Notes: generated from the letters alone by a model not told the origin. A stretch of DNA of 64,000 nucleotides from Pachypanchax playfairii (GCA_006937955.1 SSNP01000006.1:1520656-1584655), one strand, 5' to 3'. Shown: positions 1 through 14,851, numbered from the stretch's first letter. A program made the numbers and translations.

Positions 1-3000
1 AGAGGCACTAACAACAGGATAACATGATGGGGTGAAAAAAATCAATGGAAAGGAAATCAAGGTGCAGAGAGGAACTGCTGGGACAGGGACTGGAGAGGAA
101 AGTGAAAGACAAAGGATTGATGTCCAACAGCTCCACAGTCCACCGACCTCTAATTACTAAATCCACACTGTTGTTCAATCAGCTACTCTACGTTGTGGGT
201 TTGTTATTTATGTGGACACGTCTGTGTCTCGACGCTCAAGGGAAAAGTAAGAATCAAGGGAGAAACAATGAAAGAAGAAAGGGGAAGTTTGTTGCCTCGT
301 TCAGTTGAAGTTTCATGCCAGTAACAGAACAACATGTCTGAGATCATCTAAAGGTCTTTTTTTATTGTTAAAATGTCCAAATGCTAAAAATTTCATCAAC
401 ACTTGCGTGTGTGCACAAACTGTGATTTGCAGTTTGTAGATAACAAATTATGACAACAGGGTGACTCACTGGTGACTAATTATTTAATTGGTTTGTTTTT
501 TGATTCTCTTGACAAAATAGGACAGCTAGCTTATTCATAGATAATAAAAACAGCTCAAAATGCTCAAATGTAAATGATTTCTTATGGCTGAAACAGTTCT
601 TTCTGAATAAAACCAACTCCATATGATTCTCTATCAGTTATCTATGATTTAATTGAATTTAGCGGGATGATTAAGATGTCATTCCCAGAGAAGAGTCTGT
701 TTGAAGCTCTCTGAGACCTGCAGACCTGAGTGTGTGTGTTTGAGTGTGTGCCCTTGGCAGGCAGGAGGATGGGACCACTGTTACATGAATATAAACATGA
801 GCACGTCACTGTGAATTCTGGCAGAAACACTATACACATAATTAGCCACACAGCTGTCAGATTGTAGTACAGAATAAGGAGGTGGATGTTGGATTAAGCA
901 AATATGTTTGTTTGCTCAGTAAATAAGTTAAAATCTTTTTTTTATTATTTTTTATTGACAGAATAAGACTTTGAAGTTTGTGAAATAAAGTTTTGTTGAA
1001 AGACCAAAGGGCTTGTCAGAATGTGATTTTCATGTATTTTTAACAATGAAAATGACTTATTTCTGTCACTCCACTGAAATCTTCAAAGTCAAAGGAGCAT
1101 TAATGAGGCACAAATTGGGAGGGTGGTGTATAAAGATGAATGGACAAATGACAGGCTGTCTGTCCTCAGTGTGAGTGATATTTACTGCAATACACGGTGT
1201 GTGTGTGTGTGGTTGGCTCGACTCAGTTTGGGATTCTAATCTTGTCATGCATTGATGTCCTCCTCCTTTTGATGGCAGAACTGTGGCTGCAGAGACGTAT
1301 GAAACCTGACATGAATTATCTCGAGTCCTTCCCTTCTCCTGCTGTAGCGGAACATGATTGAAGGGTAATTTTTGAGAAGCTCCGAGGGTTTTCTGCACAG
1401 CAGTTTGTTTGGCCACATCAGTTTCAAACCCTGATGTCTGTGAGGCTGGATGTGAGTCTTGTGTAAACACACAGCGCCATGAAGGATTCTCCTGAGCACA
1501 GACTATCGCTTAAAGCACAGAGTGCTACATGCAGACATTACTCACAGATACACACCTTGCTTGACTTGCAGCCCGTGGGCAGAAGCTGCAGTCCATCATC
1601 TGTCAGTCATGTGAGAACGCAACCTTTGGGCAAGCTCAGTGAGCAGAAAGAGATAAGAGCAATCTACCACATCTGTAGTGCCAGAGAGAGGGAAATAATG
1701 TGTGGTGGATGAGACATTTCTAGCTGTATTGTAGTCGAATTTAATTCTAATCCCTTCACGGCTTGTTGGTTTGATTATTCTGGCTACCACAAAGATTTAT
1801 TACTACTTTTTATTGGATTAACAAATTAATTTAATCAATTTGAAAACCAGAAAATAAGAAAAAATGTGCAACCTCTTTGACGCATATGAGGTTTAACTAT
1901 AAGTAAGAATAAAAAGAGTAATGTGACACAAACTGGCCTCAGAATGACTGTTTTAATTTAAATCATAAGTGAAAAGAAACTTTAAGAAGTTAAGATTTGA
2001 ATGTGCAAAGGAAGGAGCAGCTTATCAAACTATTCTTTCTTAATGGTGTGAATGTTTGTGTTTGGTCTGGTTGGTTATTCAGGAAATTTAAATTCAACAC
2101 CAGCTTTTTAAACTTTCGAGTCAACACAGAGTGAATGACACGGGTGAAATCAATGAAAGATCGTGGCGCTCCACAGGATTCACCCCATCAGCCTGATTCA
2201 CCGGCGCAGCAGGAAGTCTCATTTATTCATTCAAGTCTTTTATAGACGGAGCAGAACAACATGGAGAGCTGTGTGGGTCTTTTTATTAAGCAGGAAAAGT
2301 CATTAGAATTTTTCAGCTGCTCTTGCATTTAATCCCAGTCAGTGTGCAGAGATTTGTTGAAGATGTTGTAGTTAATGTCCAGAGGTGATGATTAGACTGG
2401 TACAGACATGCGAGGGACATGTTGGGCTTTTGGGTCAGAAATGATATTTATAGTTTTTTTGTTGTTGTTGTTTTTTAACGCTACATAAATGACAACTTTT
2501 CATTGTTTCTAATTGATAGACATTTAATTAATTTTTTCTTCAGTTGACAAGTTGCTAAAGAGTCAAACTTTTTAGTTTTTTGTAATCTATTTTATGACTT
2601 CTAGGATCAAATAGATGTTGGTATATGCTACATTTTATCCTAAGAGTGTTCAGTCTGGATGTGCAGAAAGATGTACGATAACTTTAGATAGAAATGACTT
2701 CCTGTAATGGTTAACAGAGCAGAAGAGCCTCTGACCAAAAGGCTTCATCTGTAAATTGAGCAGCAGGATTTGAAATTAAAGTCAGGAGGAGATAAAGATA
2801 ATGAGGATTTTTTTTCCTACCCTAAACTGTAGAAGTAATAGACTTTTTCCTTGCAAATCTTAGTTGAACCCTATAAGAGTCTAGGAGGGCCGTATATTCA
2901 GTAATGACATCAGATATTTAAATATGTTTTTGTACAAAGATTTTTTTTTAAATATGTTCCTTTGAAATGTTCTCATTTTTTTATTTCACTGTCTTTCAAA

Positions 3001-3473
3001 CTTGTCAAGTACTTGGAGTTTTAGGGACTCAATCGTCTGTTCCCACATGTAAATGACTCCAGTTACCACGGTTACTAATTATAACAGATGTTAGAAAGTG
3101 CCAGAAGTAAGAGCAGAAATTACTTGGGCTGCATGATGATTGAAACAATGTGGAAAAATTCAGAGTTTTACAGGGAAAACAAGAAAAACACGAGCAGATC
3201 AGCCACTCATGCACTCGGATTTCTAAAGTTGATTTGTTACAAATTGAATATAATCAGTTTTGTCTCCGTGTAATTTGTCATGTTCATCTTTCTACTTTCC
3301 ATGTTTATTCCCAGAAAGAATTAAGTCTCAGCAACTGACAGAAATATAACAACCTTTGCAGGACTTAATTTTAATCCCTGATATTCCCTGCAGATGATTT
3401 CTTTAACTTTGGAGGATCAAACCTGATCACAGCTTTTCCAGCCTCTTATTTACATTTTTCTTCTTCCTCTTAG
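1..3473 (+). other. slc8a1: slc8a1 intron (no coding exon seen)
   Basis: This stretch lies upstream of the first exchanger exon in the window. It ends in a pyrimidine-rich tract and an AG acceptor just before 3474, so it is read as intron. The larger 5' part of the gene (signal peptide, alpha-1 repeat, Calx-beta domains and the alternatively spliced exons of the cytoplasmic loop) must lie outside the window. The short open frames here have no recognisable domain and no matching splice pattern. Confidence 0.75.
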
Positions 3474-6400
3474 GGGAAGATGATGACGATGAAGAGTGTG
3501 GTGAGGAGAAACTGCCCTCGTGCTTTGACTACGTCATGCACTTCCTCACCGTCTTCTGGAAGGTTCTGTTTGCCTTCGTCCCACCCACTGAGTACTGGAG
3601 TGGCTGGGCATGCTTCGTCGTCTCCATCTGCATGATCGGATTGCTCACTGCTGTCATTGGTGAGGGCTTAAATAATGCTACAATATATTATTGAGAAAAA
3701 AAGTTAAACTTATTCAGCATTTTCATTTAAAAATGTCTGTCACTTTGTCATTTCTTCATGAAAAATGCATTTTATTTTTACATTGTTCATCAATCTATGA
3801 CGTTTAATTTCTCTACAGGCGATCTGGCGTCTCATTTTGGCTGCACGGTGGGTCTGAAAGACTCCGTCACAGCAGTTGTATTTGTTGCTTTGGGGACTTC
3901 TGTGCCAGGTGAGCAGTTATGAATCATACTGGTTAGTAACTTTTCTACACTTGCATGCATCTAAATGGAATTGCACGATACAGGTTGGGGCAGCAGCAGC
4001 AGATTGTTCAGTGAAACTGCAGTAAACTAGTGTTCTAAACTGGTTTGACACAAAATCAACAGCTAAATCATCAGTTGAGAGCTTGTTTTAGTAGTTGTGT
4101 TTTATTTCAGCAACAAAAAGTTGCAGTGAAGAAGTGTGAATCAACCACTTTTTCCATTAAGCTGTGCAGTAGCGGCACCAGTGGCAGTTCTGTTGCTCAA
4201 GGTTGTAATTAAGTGGAAGTAATGGTTCTTTTAATTAGAAACAAACTTCAAGAGGAAAGAACTTCAATCGATGTTTAAAAAAAGAAAATGGATCGAGCCT
4301 CTTCTCAAAAATGTATCCTCACTGCAGAAATATGTGAAACTAGAATATAACTGCAGTGACGGCAGTCAGTCATAAACATTCACTCAAACTAAACTGGATG
4401 AGTCACATCACGCTATATTAAACACGACTTCCATTGCTATGAAGCATCAACTCCTTCAGTTGCAAAGATATAGCTCAACTTATAAATACCAATATAATAT
4501 TTTCCACCAGCTTAAATAACTTTTTTTATTTGGATCTTAGCTTCATAAGGTCATAATGAGCATAAATTATTTCATTCATTAAACTAAAGATCTATTGGAG
4601 TTGACCGATGATTCTTTTCAGGTGATTTATGTTGACATTTACTTTCTTTTTTAAAACCTAGAAATTAATTCTGTCATTTATAATGACGACAGAATAAATT
4701 ATAATCAGTGATGATAAATGTAGGAGTACAAAAGGCATCTATCAACACTTCATCGAGGTTTGTATCTTTTTGCAGCAATTAAACAATTTACTGCACACCT
4801 CTAACAGATAATGTTATGAATGCAAGAGTGAGTAATTGAAATCTACAGCAAAATTGACTAACACATGAAAACGAACAGAGATATAATCAATAAAAATGTT
4901 GATTTATGGGCAACATGTTATTGTACAGATTAGAAATCAGTTTATTCTTCTTTTGAGAGCATAATTCTGTCTTCAGTTTATTGAGTTATGTTTCTTTAAA
5001 GTTTTTGCAAATGTTAAAAACCCAAAACAAAAGAAAATAAATAAGCAAATAATTAAAGTAAAATAAGCAAAATTATCCCTTTAAGCCAATTTTTACTTCC
5101 TCTGCAGTTTCATGAACATTTTTTGCATCCAAACAGAAATCCCACATAATAAAATGCTCGATAAACATGTTCTTAATCAGCAAAGGGGGCAAAACAGAAA
5201 AGAGGCGCGTATACCTGCAACACATCCATCTTGAGAAATATTTTGCTCACTTGAACAACAAGCACTTACACAAACTGATGTCCTGTGAGCACCATGTGTT
5301 ATCAGCGTAAGTCAATTTGTCACGTTGGGCTCAGGTGGTCGCTTTCCTTCTTTTTAAGGACCTTGGGGAGGAATTTCTATTTTACACACATGTTCACACC
5401 AGCCAACAGCTTCATTTATGACCAAATACATCTATCTGAGAGAAGGAAAAGGGCGACACACAGATGTACACACGGTTTGTGAAGCATCAGAATGGAAACT
5501 GCTTTAGCCTCTCTGAGCCTCTCAGCCTTATTAGCAGAACCTCCCTGGGCTCTCCAACACACAAACAACTTCACACACCTTAACACAAAGATACCAAGCT
5601 CCAGTTCTGTGGCTATTATGGTTAATAAAACCCGCCCTGTGCTGCGGTTCCAAGATGATTAACCTCATTTATCACAGTTAGCTCCGCTAACACAAACAAA
5701 CGCTCACAGAGCTGAAGAAAACAACATAAAAGAAGCTGTTAAAGAGGTGATAAACAGTTTTTTCAGTCAAAGGATTCAGTGAAAACATTGTATAACCTCA
5801 TCAATGTATGACAATGTTGTATTTAAAGTATAGCATTTGTCATTTCACTTCATTGGAGATTGAAAAAAAATGAAAATATTTAAATGTAGATAAATGACTC
5901 TAATAGCTTAGAAAATTAAAGCATTTTTACCAGGATTTTTTAGAAGGTTTTAATGCTTCAGGATATTTATGGATTGTTTTGACATTTGTATCTGACAAAA
6001 CTCAATTTCAGAAAATACAATTGCCTAAAACAAAAAGACAATTTCTTATAAATATTCATGATTTCCAGAGGATAAAGTTATCCAAGCTGTAAAACTGACC
6101 AGATTCAGCGCACAAATGGTCTCCAATGATGCACTTCCATTTTGGGAGGCTGTGGGGGGGAAGCAAAGAAGAGTGTTTTGGTGGGGGGGGCAGGGGGTAG
6201 TGAGAGAAGTTGGCATCAGGTGATTGGGAGGTTGGGGAAAAGGGCAGGAAGCTCTTTTCCGAGACGTACTGTCACAGAAGGAGCTGCAGAGTGGAACCTA
6301 TTTCACACAAATCACGCAGACCGCCAGTGAACACGCAGGCGCCCACACACACTCCCACTCCATCAGGCTCACAAGCACTCAAAGAGCAACTGAAGCTCAG

Positions 6401-8142
6401 ACTCGCCAGCCTTTGCCAGCTGGTGGAGGCACAGCATCAGATTAGATGCAGGTGGCGCCGTTCGCAAACATAGATACAGTGTATGTGTGGGCAACTCAAC
6501 ACACATGCAGGGCAATGGAACAACAAAACCTTGATATAAACATACACACAGATAAGCCTCACAGGACAGCCATAAAAGCTTTAAGGTGTTTGGGGAGATT
6601 TATCTTTTGAACTAGACTCTTTATTGGTTCGTTTTCTGCATCCTGGCCATTCTTTCCATTCCTCTTTTACAAAGCTAGTTCAACTGCTACTTCCCTGAAG
6701 ACCTTATTCATCTTTTGATCCTTCACCTCTTTGCTTTTACGCGGTTTTTTTTCCCCTCATACTGCAACTGTGAGATAAAAACACTCGTAAAGATAGGGTG
6801 GCCAGCTAATTAGTGAGAGAAAAGAATGCTTACCATTCAACTATTTGTTGAAAGAAAAGCCTATTGTTAGGATTTGGCATGGTCTTCATATCTTCTGTCT
6901 GTGCGATGAGAAAGAATGTCCCTTTGGAGCTTCTGTAGTATGGCAAAAATGAAACTAGGGGAAATTGGGGGGGGCCAAACAGCAAAATGATTAAGTAATC
7001 AGGCCAGTCAGTTTGCCCATGCAAACTGAGATTTCAGCCTTGTGAATTATTGATTTTACTGACTAAATCCTTCCCCTGCTGGCAGCCATGAAATGAATAT
7101 TGTAAGAGGATTGTGGTTTCTAAATTAAGCTTTCTCAAATAAATGTGGAAAATTTGTCTTCATTTGTCACTGCAGTTTTATTTACACTTTGAAAAAGTGA
7201 GAGTAAGAGGGTTGGGACTCTGGACTTATTGGCATTATTAACTTATTATGTGCCATTTGATGTCATTTAGTGTAAATATGATCCTTTTTGTCCATTTTTA
7301 ATATTTGGCCAATGATTCACATAAACAGAGACAGTATAGAGGCTGATCAGGCCACAAGAGAGGGAATGTAAACTTATCAACATAAATACTAATAACACAT
7401 TGAATCCCAAAAGTACTGAATATTAATTCATGCAAAATGAAATAATCCTATTTAAACAAGTCTGATGTTTCTTTTGTGGTTTGTCAAATGCTTCATAAAT
7501 AAAAGCAGCCTGATATTAACATGTTATGTATGTAATGGAATACAGTAAATGCAGGTTTGATACATGTTAAAGTGTTTATGTAAACTATATCTAATTTCTC
7601 CCTTCATTTCTCTCTCCATCCAGACACATTTGCCAGTAAGGTAGCTGCTATCCAAGATCAGTATGCAGATGCATCTATTGGTAATGTGACAGGCTCTAAT
7701 GCTGTCAATGTTTTCCTGGGCATTGGGGTGAGTCCATTTCTCTTAATTAGCAGTTTAATGATTGACAGTGTTTGTCATCTTGAATAATTTTGTTTACCAC
7801 TGTAGGAGTGTCACTCTTTTATATGTAAATGTTACCGTTATTATTATTAAATCTATTGATGCTTGATAGGTGGCGTGGTCCATTGCTGCCATCTACCACC
7901 AAAGCAAGGGGGAGGAGTTTAGGGTGGATCCTGGCACTCTGGCATTCTCTGTCACACTCTTCACCATATTTGCCTTTATCGCCGTTGCCACTCTGATGTA
8001 CCGACGGCGACCGGAGATTGGTGGAGAGCTCGGTGGGCCCCGGACTGCGAAGGCCCTGACCACCATGCTGTTCGTCAGCCTGTGGCTCCTCTACATTCTC
8101 TTCTCCTCGCTGGAAGCCTATTGCCACATCCAAGGCTTTTAA
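3474..8142 (+). CDS. slc8a1: Sodium/calcium exchanger 1, C-terminal part (four last coding exons)
   Basis: This is the C-terminal 216 residues of a plasma-membrane Na+/Ca2+ exchanger, which moves about three Na+ in for one Ca2+ out. Coding exons are 3474-3659, 3819-3908, 7624-7727 and 7870-8142, all with AG/GT borders and matching phases; the stop is TAA at 8140-8142. The first exon carries the acidic end of the cytoplasmic loop (EDDDDEECGEEKLPS) and the next membrane helix. The following exons carry the alpha-2 repeat, with GTSVPDTFASK and GNVTGSNAVNVFLGIG, which forms half of the ion-binding site. The last exon encodes two further helices and the end SSLEAYCHIQGF. The sequence fits NCX1/NCX3 better than NCX2, and the neighbours thumpd2 and map4k3 favour slc8a1. 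Which teleost copy (a or b) cannot be told. The gene is partial only because the window cuts it. Confidence 0.95.
3909..7623 (+). other. slc8a1: slc8a1 penultimate-group intron (3.7 kb)
   Basis: This intron separates the exon ending GTSVP from the one starting DTFASK. It is mostly AT-rich and without recognisable coding sequence. A GC-richer block near 5480-5720 and another near 6120-6480 stand out from the surroundings; the first contains homeodomain-like ATTA cores and could be a conserved regulatory element, but this is only an impression from composition. Confidence 0.7.
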
Positions 8143-10231
8143 GATGGTGAAAAACGACAAAGGGAAAAATGGAACTGAAGGACGACAAGAGAAAAGTGAA
8201 ATGTTGGATGGTTTTGGAAATAAAGGCTGTTTTGATGATCTATTATTCCTTCCCTTTGTGCAATACATTAAATGACGAATGGATGGATGTAGATGAAGGA
8301 ATTTTAGACACATTGAAGCATCTAAAAACAAAATGGGAGGAAGCACGGATGCATGAAAGGACAACAAAGATGAAAATCATATTAACGAGATAAGTTACGA
8401 AAAAGATGGAAATTTAAAGGGGGGAGGAGTAAACAAATGAATTCATGGTTTGTATCATCCGACAAATCCAGACCATCAAACTACCAGTTCAAGTATCAAC
8501 TTTATACAAAATTCTAGAGTTGCAAATATGAAAAAAAATGCAATTTAGCTGGATAAAGAAGGTGAAAGTCTGGAGGTGTACTTAAATATTCTGGAGCCTC
8601 TTCAAGCTGGAGCATCCCATCATGTGTCCAGTTACAAAAATACTATTATCTACACGCATGATCCGACAATACTAAAAACCCAATCAGAACATAACAGGAT
8701 TCGTGATCACATCTGTTTACTGACAAACTGTTTGCCGGTGTGTGACGATGTGTTTGTGCTTGTGTACTGTGGGAAGATGGTGAACTACTGTGAAAAAAAA
8801 AAGCCTCTTGTTTTTGCCGTTGCCGCGTGAGACTAAATGCTTTCGTATTTGAGGTCTTGAATCATTTTCTCAGCCTGTGGAAATGCTGAGTTGGACTCTT
8901 ATGGTGGAAGGGAACATTCAGTGTGGCAACATTTTAATCATTGCTGAGGTCAGACATGTAAATACATGGAGCTGAACGAACATTAGAGCTTCACTGATTT
9001 TCTTCTGAATGTCTTGGTTACGCCAAGCGCTCCTGAACGAGCACTCGTTTTGTTGCTTTAAACTGTAGATATAAATAATTTAATATTTAAATAAAGAAGG
9101 GGTTAATGTGCTTTTACCTTTAATAATGCCATGTCTCAAAAGACAAACGGGCCACTCTACCGTTTAAAACTGTTAGAGAAACTATAACTATCACTGCATT
9201 AAAATCGACATTAATGTTTTATTTTCATAGTTTTTCAGCCAATAACAATTACCACAAATATTTTCAATAATTTCTCGGCAATACACTATGAAAATGTGTA
9301 AATTGCTGATGACATGCCAAATGTTTGTAAAATGAAACTGACATTCTGTTAGTAGTCCATGCCATTAACTCACTTTGAAACTAAACACCCTGAACCATTA
9401 TTCAAGGTCTGTTTAAACCACGACTCCCAAGAAAATCTCAAGGGCTTTTTAATAAACAGCCACTGCTTTTGGACTCCAATCCCAATTACACTTCCTACCA
9501 TACATATTGGTCATTCGAGCTGTTTGACAGGAGTTTCTACTGTTAAATCTCATGTTCTTTGTGTTTTTAGGACTTGACATGCATCAAAAGACAGATGAAA
9601 AAAGAACCCAAGAAATCGTGTTAAATTTTCTTTAAATGTCCAAGTTTCCAGAATTACCGTCATCATGGGAAAAATCCTCCTGTGGGTCTAAACTGCTCAA
9701 TATTATATAAGTTTTCTACTTTTCCCTGCTGGGAGCTTTTAACATTTTACAACAAAAACAGCTAATTACAAATAGTTATTTATACTCTGTGATCCACTTA
9801 TGTCATGTCAAACAATCAAAACGTCCATTACCACTTTACATCAGCATCCAACGTGAAAGCCATCAAGGAAAAGAAAAACTTAGTATTTGCTGTTTGTGCT
9901 GAAGCGTAATACGGGAGAGAATAGGTATTATTACGGAAACCCTACAGGGACATTGATAATCAAATATACTTATCAACCAGCCTTTGTTTGACAAGCTCAC
10001 AGACTTGAAGAAAATGGCATAACACTATAAGGAGAATGGGATTTCAGCATGTGGGTCTTATTTTAAGGATTGAGATTAACTTAACAGTGTCACTCTGAAT
10101 AGGATAACCAAGCCACAGTGTTAACAGATCAAGCATGTTTGGGATTTAGTTATGTGTTATACTTGGATAAATAAGAATCAAAATGCCTATTGGTTTTGCT
10201 TGGACTTAACTATAGCTCACTGGTCTCAAAG

Positions 10232-10987
10232 TACATTATATGAAGTATTTTGCCACACCTACTAGTTGTTGAAGTCAGGTGTTTCAGTCAGACATGTGTG
10301 TATACAATCCAGCTTCTAAGCATTTCGTCTCCATTTCAAGTATTTGTTATATAAAATGAGTCGTGGTCAGGTATGGTACTATGATGGGATATCATCTTTG
10401 CAACAAGATGTTTTGTGAAATTTCATCTCTGCTGGATATTCCATGGTCAAATTTTAAGTGATATTAGCAAGTAGAAGAATTTAGAAGCAACAGCAGTTAC
10501 AAATTATGCATCTCTGTCATGGTTCAGCAGGTAGCAGGAAAACCTGTCTGACTGCAATCGGACTATTTGTGAGATCTGGTGGAGAATAATCATGATATGG
10601 GTCTGTTTTCATCGCTTTAGCTTGACTTATTTTCTCCAGTGATTGGCAGGCCTAATACTTCCCAAGACAATGTCATGCTTGGAAAATTTGTGGAAAGCAC
10701 TTTTCTATTCCAACATTTCTGTGCCCCAGTGCACCAAGCATGGAATATAAAGACATGGTTTCATAAGTTGTGTGTGGAAGAACTTAAGTAGCCTGCAGAG
10801 AGTCCTGACCTGGTTTGAGCATCTTTGAGATGATCTGAAACAGCGATTGCAAGCCAAACCTTCTCGTCCAACAGAAACTCCAAAATATCATGGAAAGCCT
10901 TCCATGAAGATTTGTAGGACCATTTGGCATAATATTTGTCATACATTACCTGTTGGTGTGGTCAAATACTTTGATCCATATAGTGTA
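10232..10987 (+). mobile_element. Degenerate Tc1-type DNA transposon, internally deleted
   Basis: The ends are inverted relatives of each other: TACATTATATGAAGTATTTT at the left and, in reverse complement, a similar start at the right end (…CCATATAGTGTA). Inside, pieces line up with the common teleost Tc1 element in order: the start region (GGTATGGTACTATGATGGG), then, after a deletion, the transposase 3' half including AGAGTCCTGACC (SPDL motif) and GCCAAACCTTCTCGTCCAAC (the RPSRPT region). The full element is about 1.6 kb; this copy is about 0.75 kb with many stops, so it cannot encode transposase. Orientation is +. Confidence 0.8.
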
Positions 10988-13900
10988 CATGTTTTAAGAG
11001 TTTTATAGGTTGATACAAATTAACATTACTGTGATGCATCCTGGGTGAAGCATGGTACCAATGCTAAAAGATTTAATCTGACTTTATATTATAGGGTCGA
11101 AAAAAGCTCGTCTACCAATATTATATAGGTAATTTAATCTGTTGGCTTTACACTAAAATTTGAGCTATAAATTCTAATTGCAAGATGATGTCTGTAAAAA
11201 GGCAACTGCTGAAAATCTAACAGGTTTATAACACGAGGATTGATTTTTGAAGTGTAGTTATCAGACATGGTATCAAGTAACAACCAAGACTTGCTGGAAA
11301 TCATTAACACGAGTTGTTTTAATTAGTATTTAATCATTGTTAGTCAAATTTGACAAAAGTTAAATCGTGAGATGCCAAACTTACAGTAACAGACATGATA
11401 GATCTTCAAGCCTATTTAACTGTGAGAGACTGTTATTTTATTCTTTCAGCTACAACCACAAAGATCTCAGCGTACTCAAACTTGTACTATAGTACTACCA
11501 TATGCAACTCTAAATTGGCTTGTATTTCCCTAACAATGTTGTTACAATGTTGATTTTATGTAGAACTGATAGTATTTTAAATGTCTTTTGTAAAATAAAT
11601 CGTCTGGACTAGATGTTAAACGTAGTAAACTTAGAAGTTATCTAGTCAAAGACATGTTGATGCTGATGAGAGTAAAGCTGAGCAGAAACCTTTTATGGAC
11701 AATTTTGGAAAATTTAAAGTATTATGAAGATGAAATTATATTTTATATGCTTTAAGGTTTTTTTAAGTAATTAAAAGGAGGATTCAAATTTAAGCTTGTG
11801 ATGCTGCACAGAGGTCCAGTATCACGGCTCAGAACTTCAATAACTCTGCAGTTACACTGATTAAATCATCTTTTGACAACCAAGTGACATTAAATACAGG
11901 TATCAGAATTTTATTTCTTGTATTTGCCAAACTCTGCTAGTTTGCTCAAGTTGGGCTTTACATGAAAATAACTATTCTCATATGACAAATTTGAATTGGC
12001 AGTTTACTGATTTTTTCTAATTATCTTGTCATTTTATTGAGTACCAAACATTCTCCACATTTCTTTATTAAAAGTGACAGAAAAACACTTCTAAATTTAG
12101 TTGTCTATCCACTGGCATAGAGATAACAGTTTGTACACTGTAAAAAAATGTTTCTAAATTATGCAAAAAATAAACAGTATGAAAACCATCGGTTTTTTTT
12201 TAGATTAATGGGGTAATTTTATATCAGATTAGCAGATTTATTTAATTCTGCTACTTGAGTTGTTTAAGAAAACATGTAGGAATAAATAGCTTGCTGTAAT
12301 TTAGTCGTGGGCATCAAAACTGATTAACTAGAAAGAACTTTCTTTTTCTTTAACTGAAGTTTGGCTCTTTAGCAACACCAACTTTGTTTGCACACCTTAG
12401 CTATGTATCTACCATGACTACAGTAGTCTAATATGGAGCTAATGGCAGATTTATGACAGCTGTTCACAGGATTTGAACCAAGTATTGAAGCTAAACAATG
12501 ACTAACAAAATTTTTGTTGCAACCAGCAACTTCATTTGCTTTGATTGTAAATACAAAATGGGATTTTTTTTTATTTTTTTTTTTTTGTAAAGTGACTTTG
12601 TTTCTGCAAAGAATCGCGATAGAGCTTGAATTAGCCTCCTGTCTTGGTTTAAACTTCTGAGTGCAGAAGAGGTTAGTCAGACCACCGCTACATGTGAACA
12701 TAAAATGCAATGAAGGAATAAATAAATGAGTTGTAGGTTTCCATAATAAATGTCTTCAAATAATCAGTGACGGGGTTTTAAAATCAAATGGGAAGATTCA
12801 GATGAAGGTGAAAAGTTGTACTGGTTCTTATGTGAAACAACCAAGATGTTTCAACAGAGTTGCTTCTGATGTAATCAACAATTTTTGGTTTTAATTTATG
12901 CAGTAATAATGTTCCTGTAAAAAAAAAAAAAAAAGGAAAAAAAAAGAAAAATATAATTCAGTGGTGTTGAATCCGTTGTGAATCATTGACAATGTTACTT
13001 CTAATGTAAAAGTTGATCTTTGTTGCCTCCTTATCTGACTGTCCGTCTGACAGACTAAGAAATAAATAAATGCAAAACAAGACTGTCAAATGAGGAAATG
13101 GATGGACAAATATTCCTGATGATACACGCTGAACAAAAATGTTCCGCTGGCAAAAAAAAAGGACATTACCAGAGCTATTCTCTGTCTTTAACAAATAGAA
13201 TTTAAAAGAAATGTTAACAGAAGATAGAAGGAAAAGATTAAAATGAAAATAATAATAAATGAAGTTACAGCCATACATGATTTCTGGGTAAGTGAGATAT
13301 AATGGACTTCTCCTGCCCAGCATGTGTATTGTTATGGTGTCTTATCTGTCCCCGTCTCTTTTATCCTTCTTTTTTTTCCCCTCAATCTCTGCTGCCAAAG
13401 TAAAACAGGCAGTAATAATTTTGTTGCATATTTCTCTATTTACCCTCTGTCTCCCTATGCCATGTTTTCCATATTTTGGAATGTCGATGTGCTACTTGTT
13501 GACACTGTGCATGAATGATAACATGTCTGTATATAGTTATAGAGAATTGTATCCCATTCCCATGGTGTTGACAGACAAAGGGTTGAATGTTGTACAGAAT
13601 CAGGATTTTATTTTTAGTTTCTTAATTCTATTTAGTTCTATTTTACACGTCAAGCTTCACATTTTACTTTTAATTCAAATGCAGCCGCAAAGCAGTTCGT
13701 TCTGATGTAATTGCACATTACAGTTTATTTTTTTGGGGGGGTTAAAAAGGCAATATCTGCTGTTATTGAATGAGAGAGGAGATCTTAAAGAAGTTATGTA
13801 TCTTAAATAATCTCTGTGAATTGCATGGGTAATTTGTAAAAAAAGAAAAGGAAAAAAATAGACACTGCTTGCTACTTTTAATACCGTGGCTGTATTCTCT

Positions 13901-14851
13901 GACAGGATGAGGAATACTGTATGTACATCCAAAGGTTATTTTGTCTTTAAAGAAATAATTATAATATTGTGTATATACTGTACAGTGTTATCAGTGAGAT
14001 GAACTATATGGTCATCACACTAACCATAGAGAATTAATCCTACATATTTATTTAAAAGGAAATGAAACACTCACTACACTCAAGAATGACATATATTGCC
14101 TTTTTTTGAAGAAATTTATGGCTTGTCTTTTTCTGTCTCATCCTTATTCTCCCCTTTAATTCTTCCATCTCAATCTGTGTTTTTGTTGTTGGATGTTTGG
14201 ATGAGTGAATGATTTCAGTTTCTTTCATAAAGTTTATTTTTGTTTGTTTTTTTTGGGGGGGTCATGAGGGAGGGTGTTGTCATTTTGAGTAGTTTGTGCC
14301 TGGCAGCTTCTAGTGCTAACTCAGCAGTGTCTCCATGCCAACCTCGTCCACCTGCTTCCTGTCTTGTATATCCGTATCTAGTTACGCACAATATATTTGT
14401 CCTCGTCGCTCTTAAAGTCTCGAAGAATCATTTGTTTGTGTTTAAAGTGCCATCTGTCTGATTCTTGACCATCTGTCATCTTTCTTGGTTGTTAAATCCC
14501 ATTTTTTTTATATTAATCCGTCCTCTCCTCCAAAGCATCTTCTACCTTTTCAACTATCCCTCCTTTTAATTAAGTTCCCACAGAGTGTAGATGGAGGATT
14601 TCATTCATTTAGTGTGTGTTGGGTTTTTTTTTTTGGTTTTTTTTAATGAAACAATAACACAACAGTTAAGTTTGTAGCATAATGTTTGTAATTTCTTTAA
14701 TTTTTGCTGCTTTACTTCCATTGGCATTTATGTGGGTTTTTAGGTTCCTTTTGACATTTGTTTCTGTTGAATACAAACTGATAGGCAGAACGTTTTGTGT
14801 GTTGCCACTAACTGTGACTGCTCTTCATGATACTTCTGATAAAACCAGTAA

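Noticed and set aside
7819..8367. 182-codon open frame on the - strand
   Set aside because: It is the antisense shadow of the last slc8a1 exon, whose + frame matches the exchanger exactly.
12369..12710. 113-codon - strand frame
   Set aside because: Contains a Lys run from a poly-T tract; no domain or splice support.
13292..13705. 137-codon + strand frame and overlapping frames near 13 kb
   Set aside because: Hydrophobic Phe/Leu/Ser-rich product of T-rich sequence; no start context, domain or exon structure.
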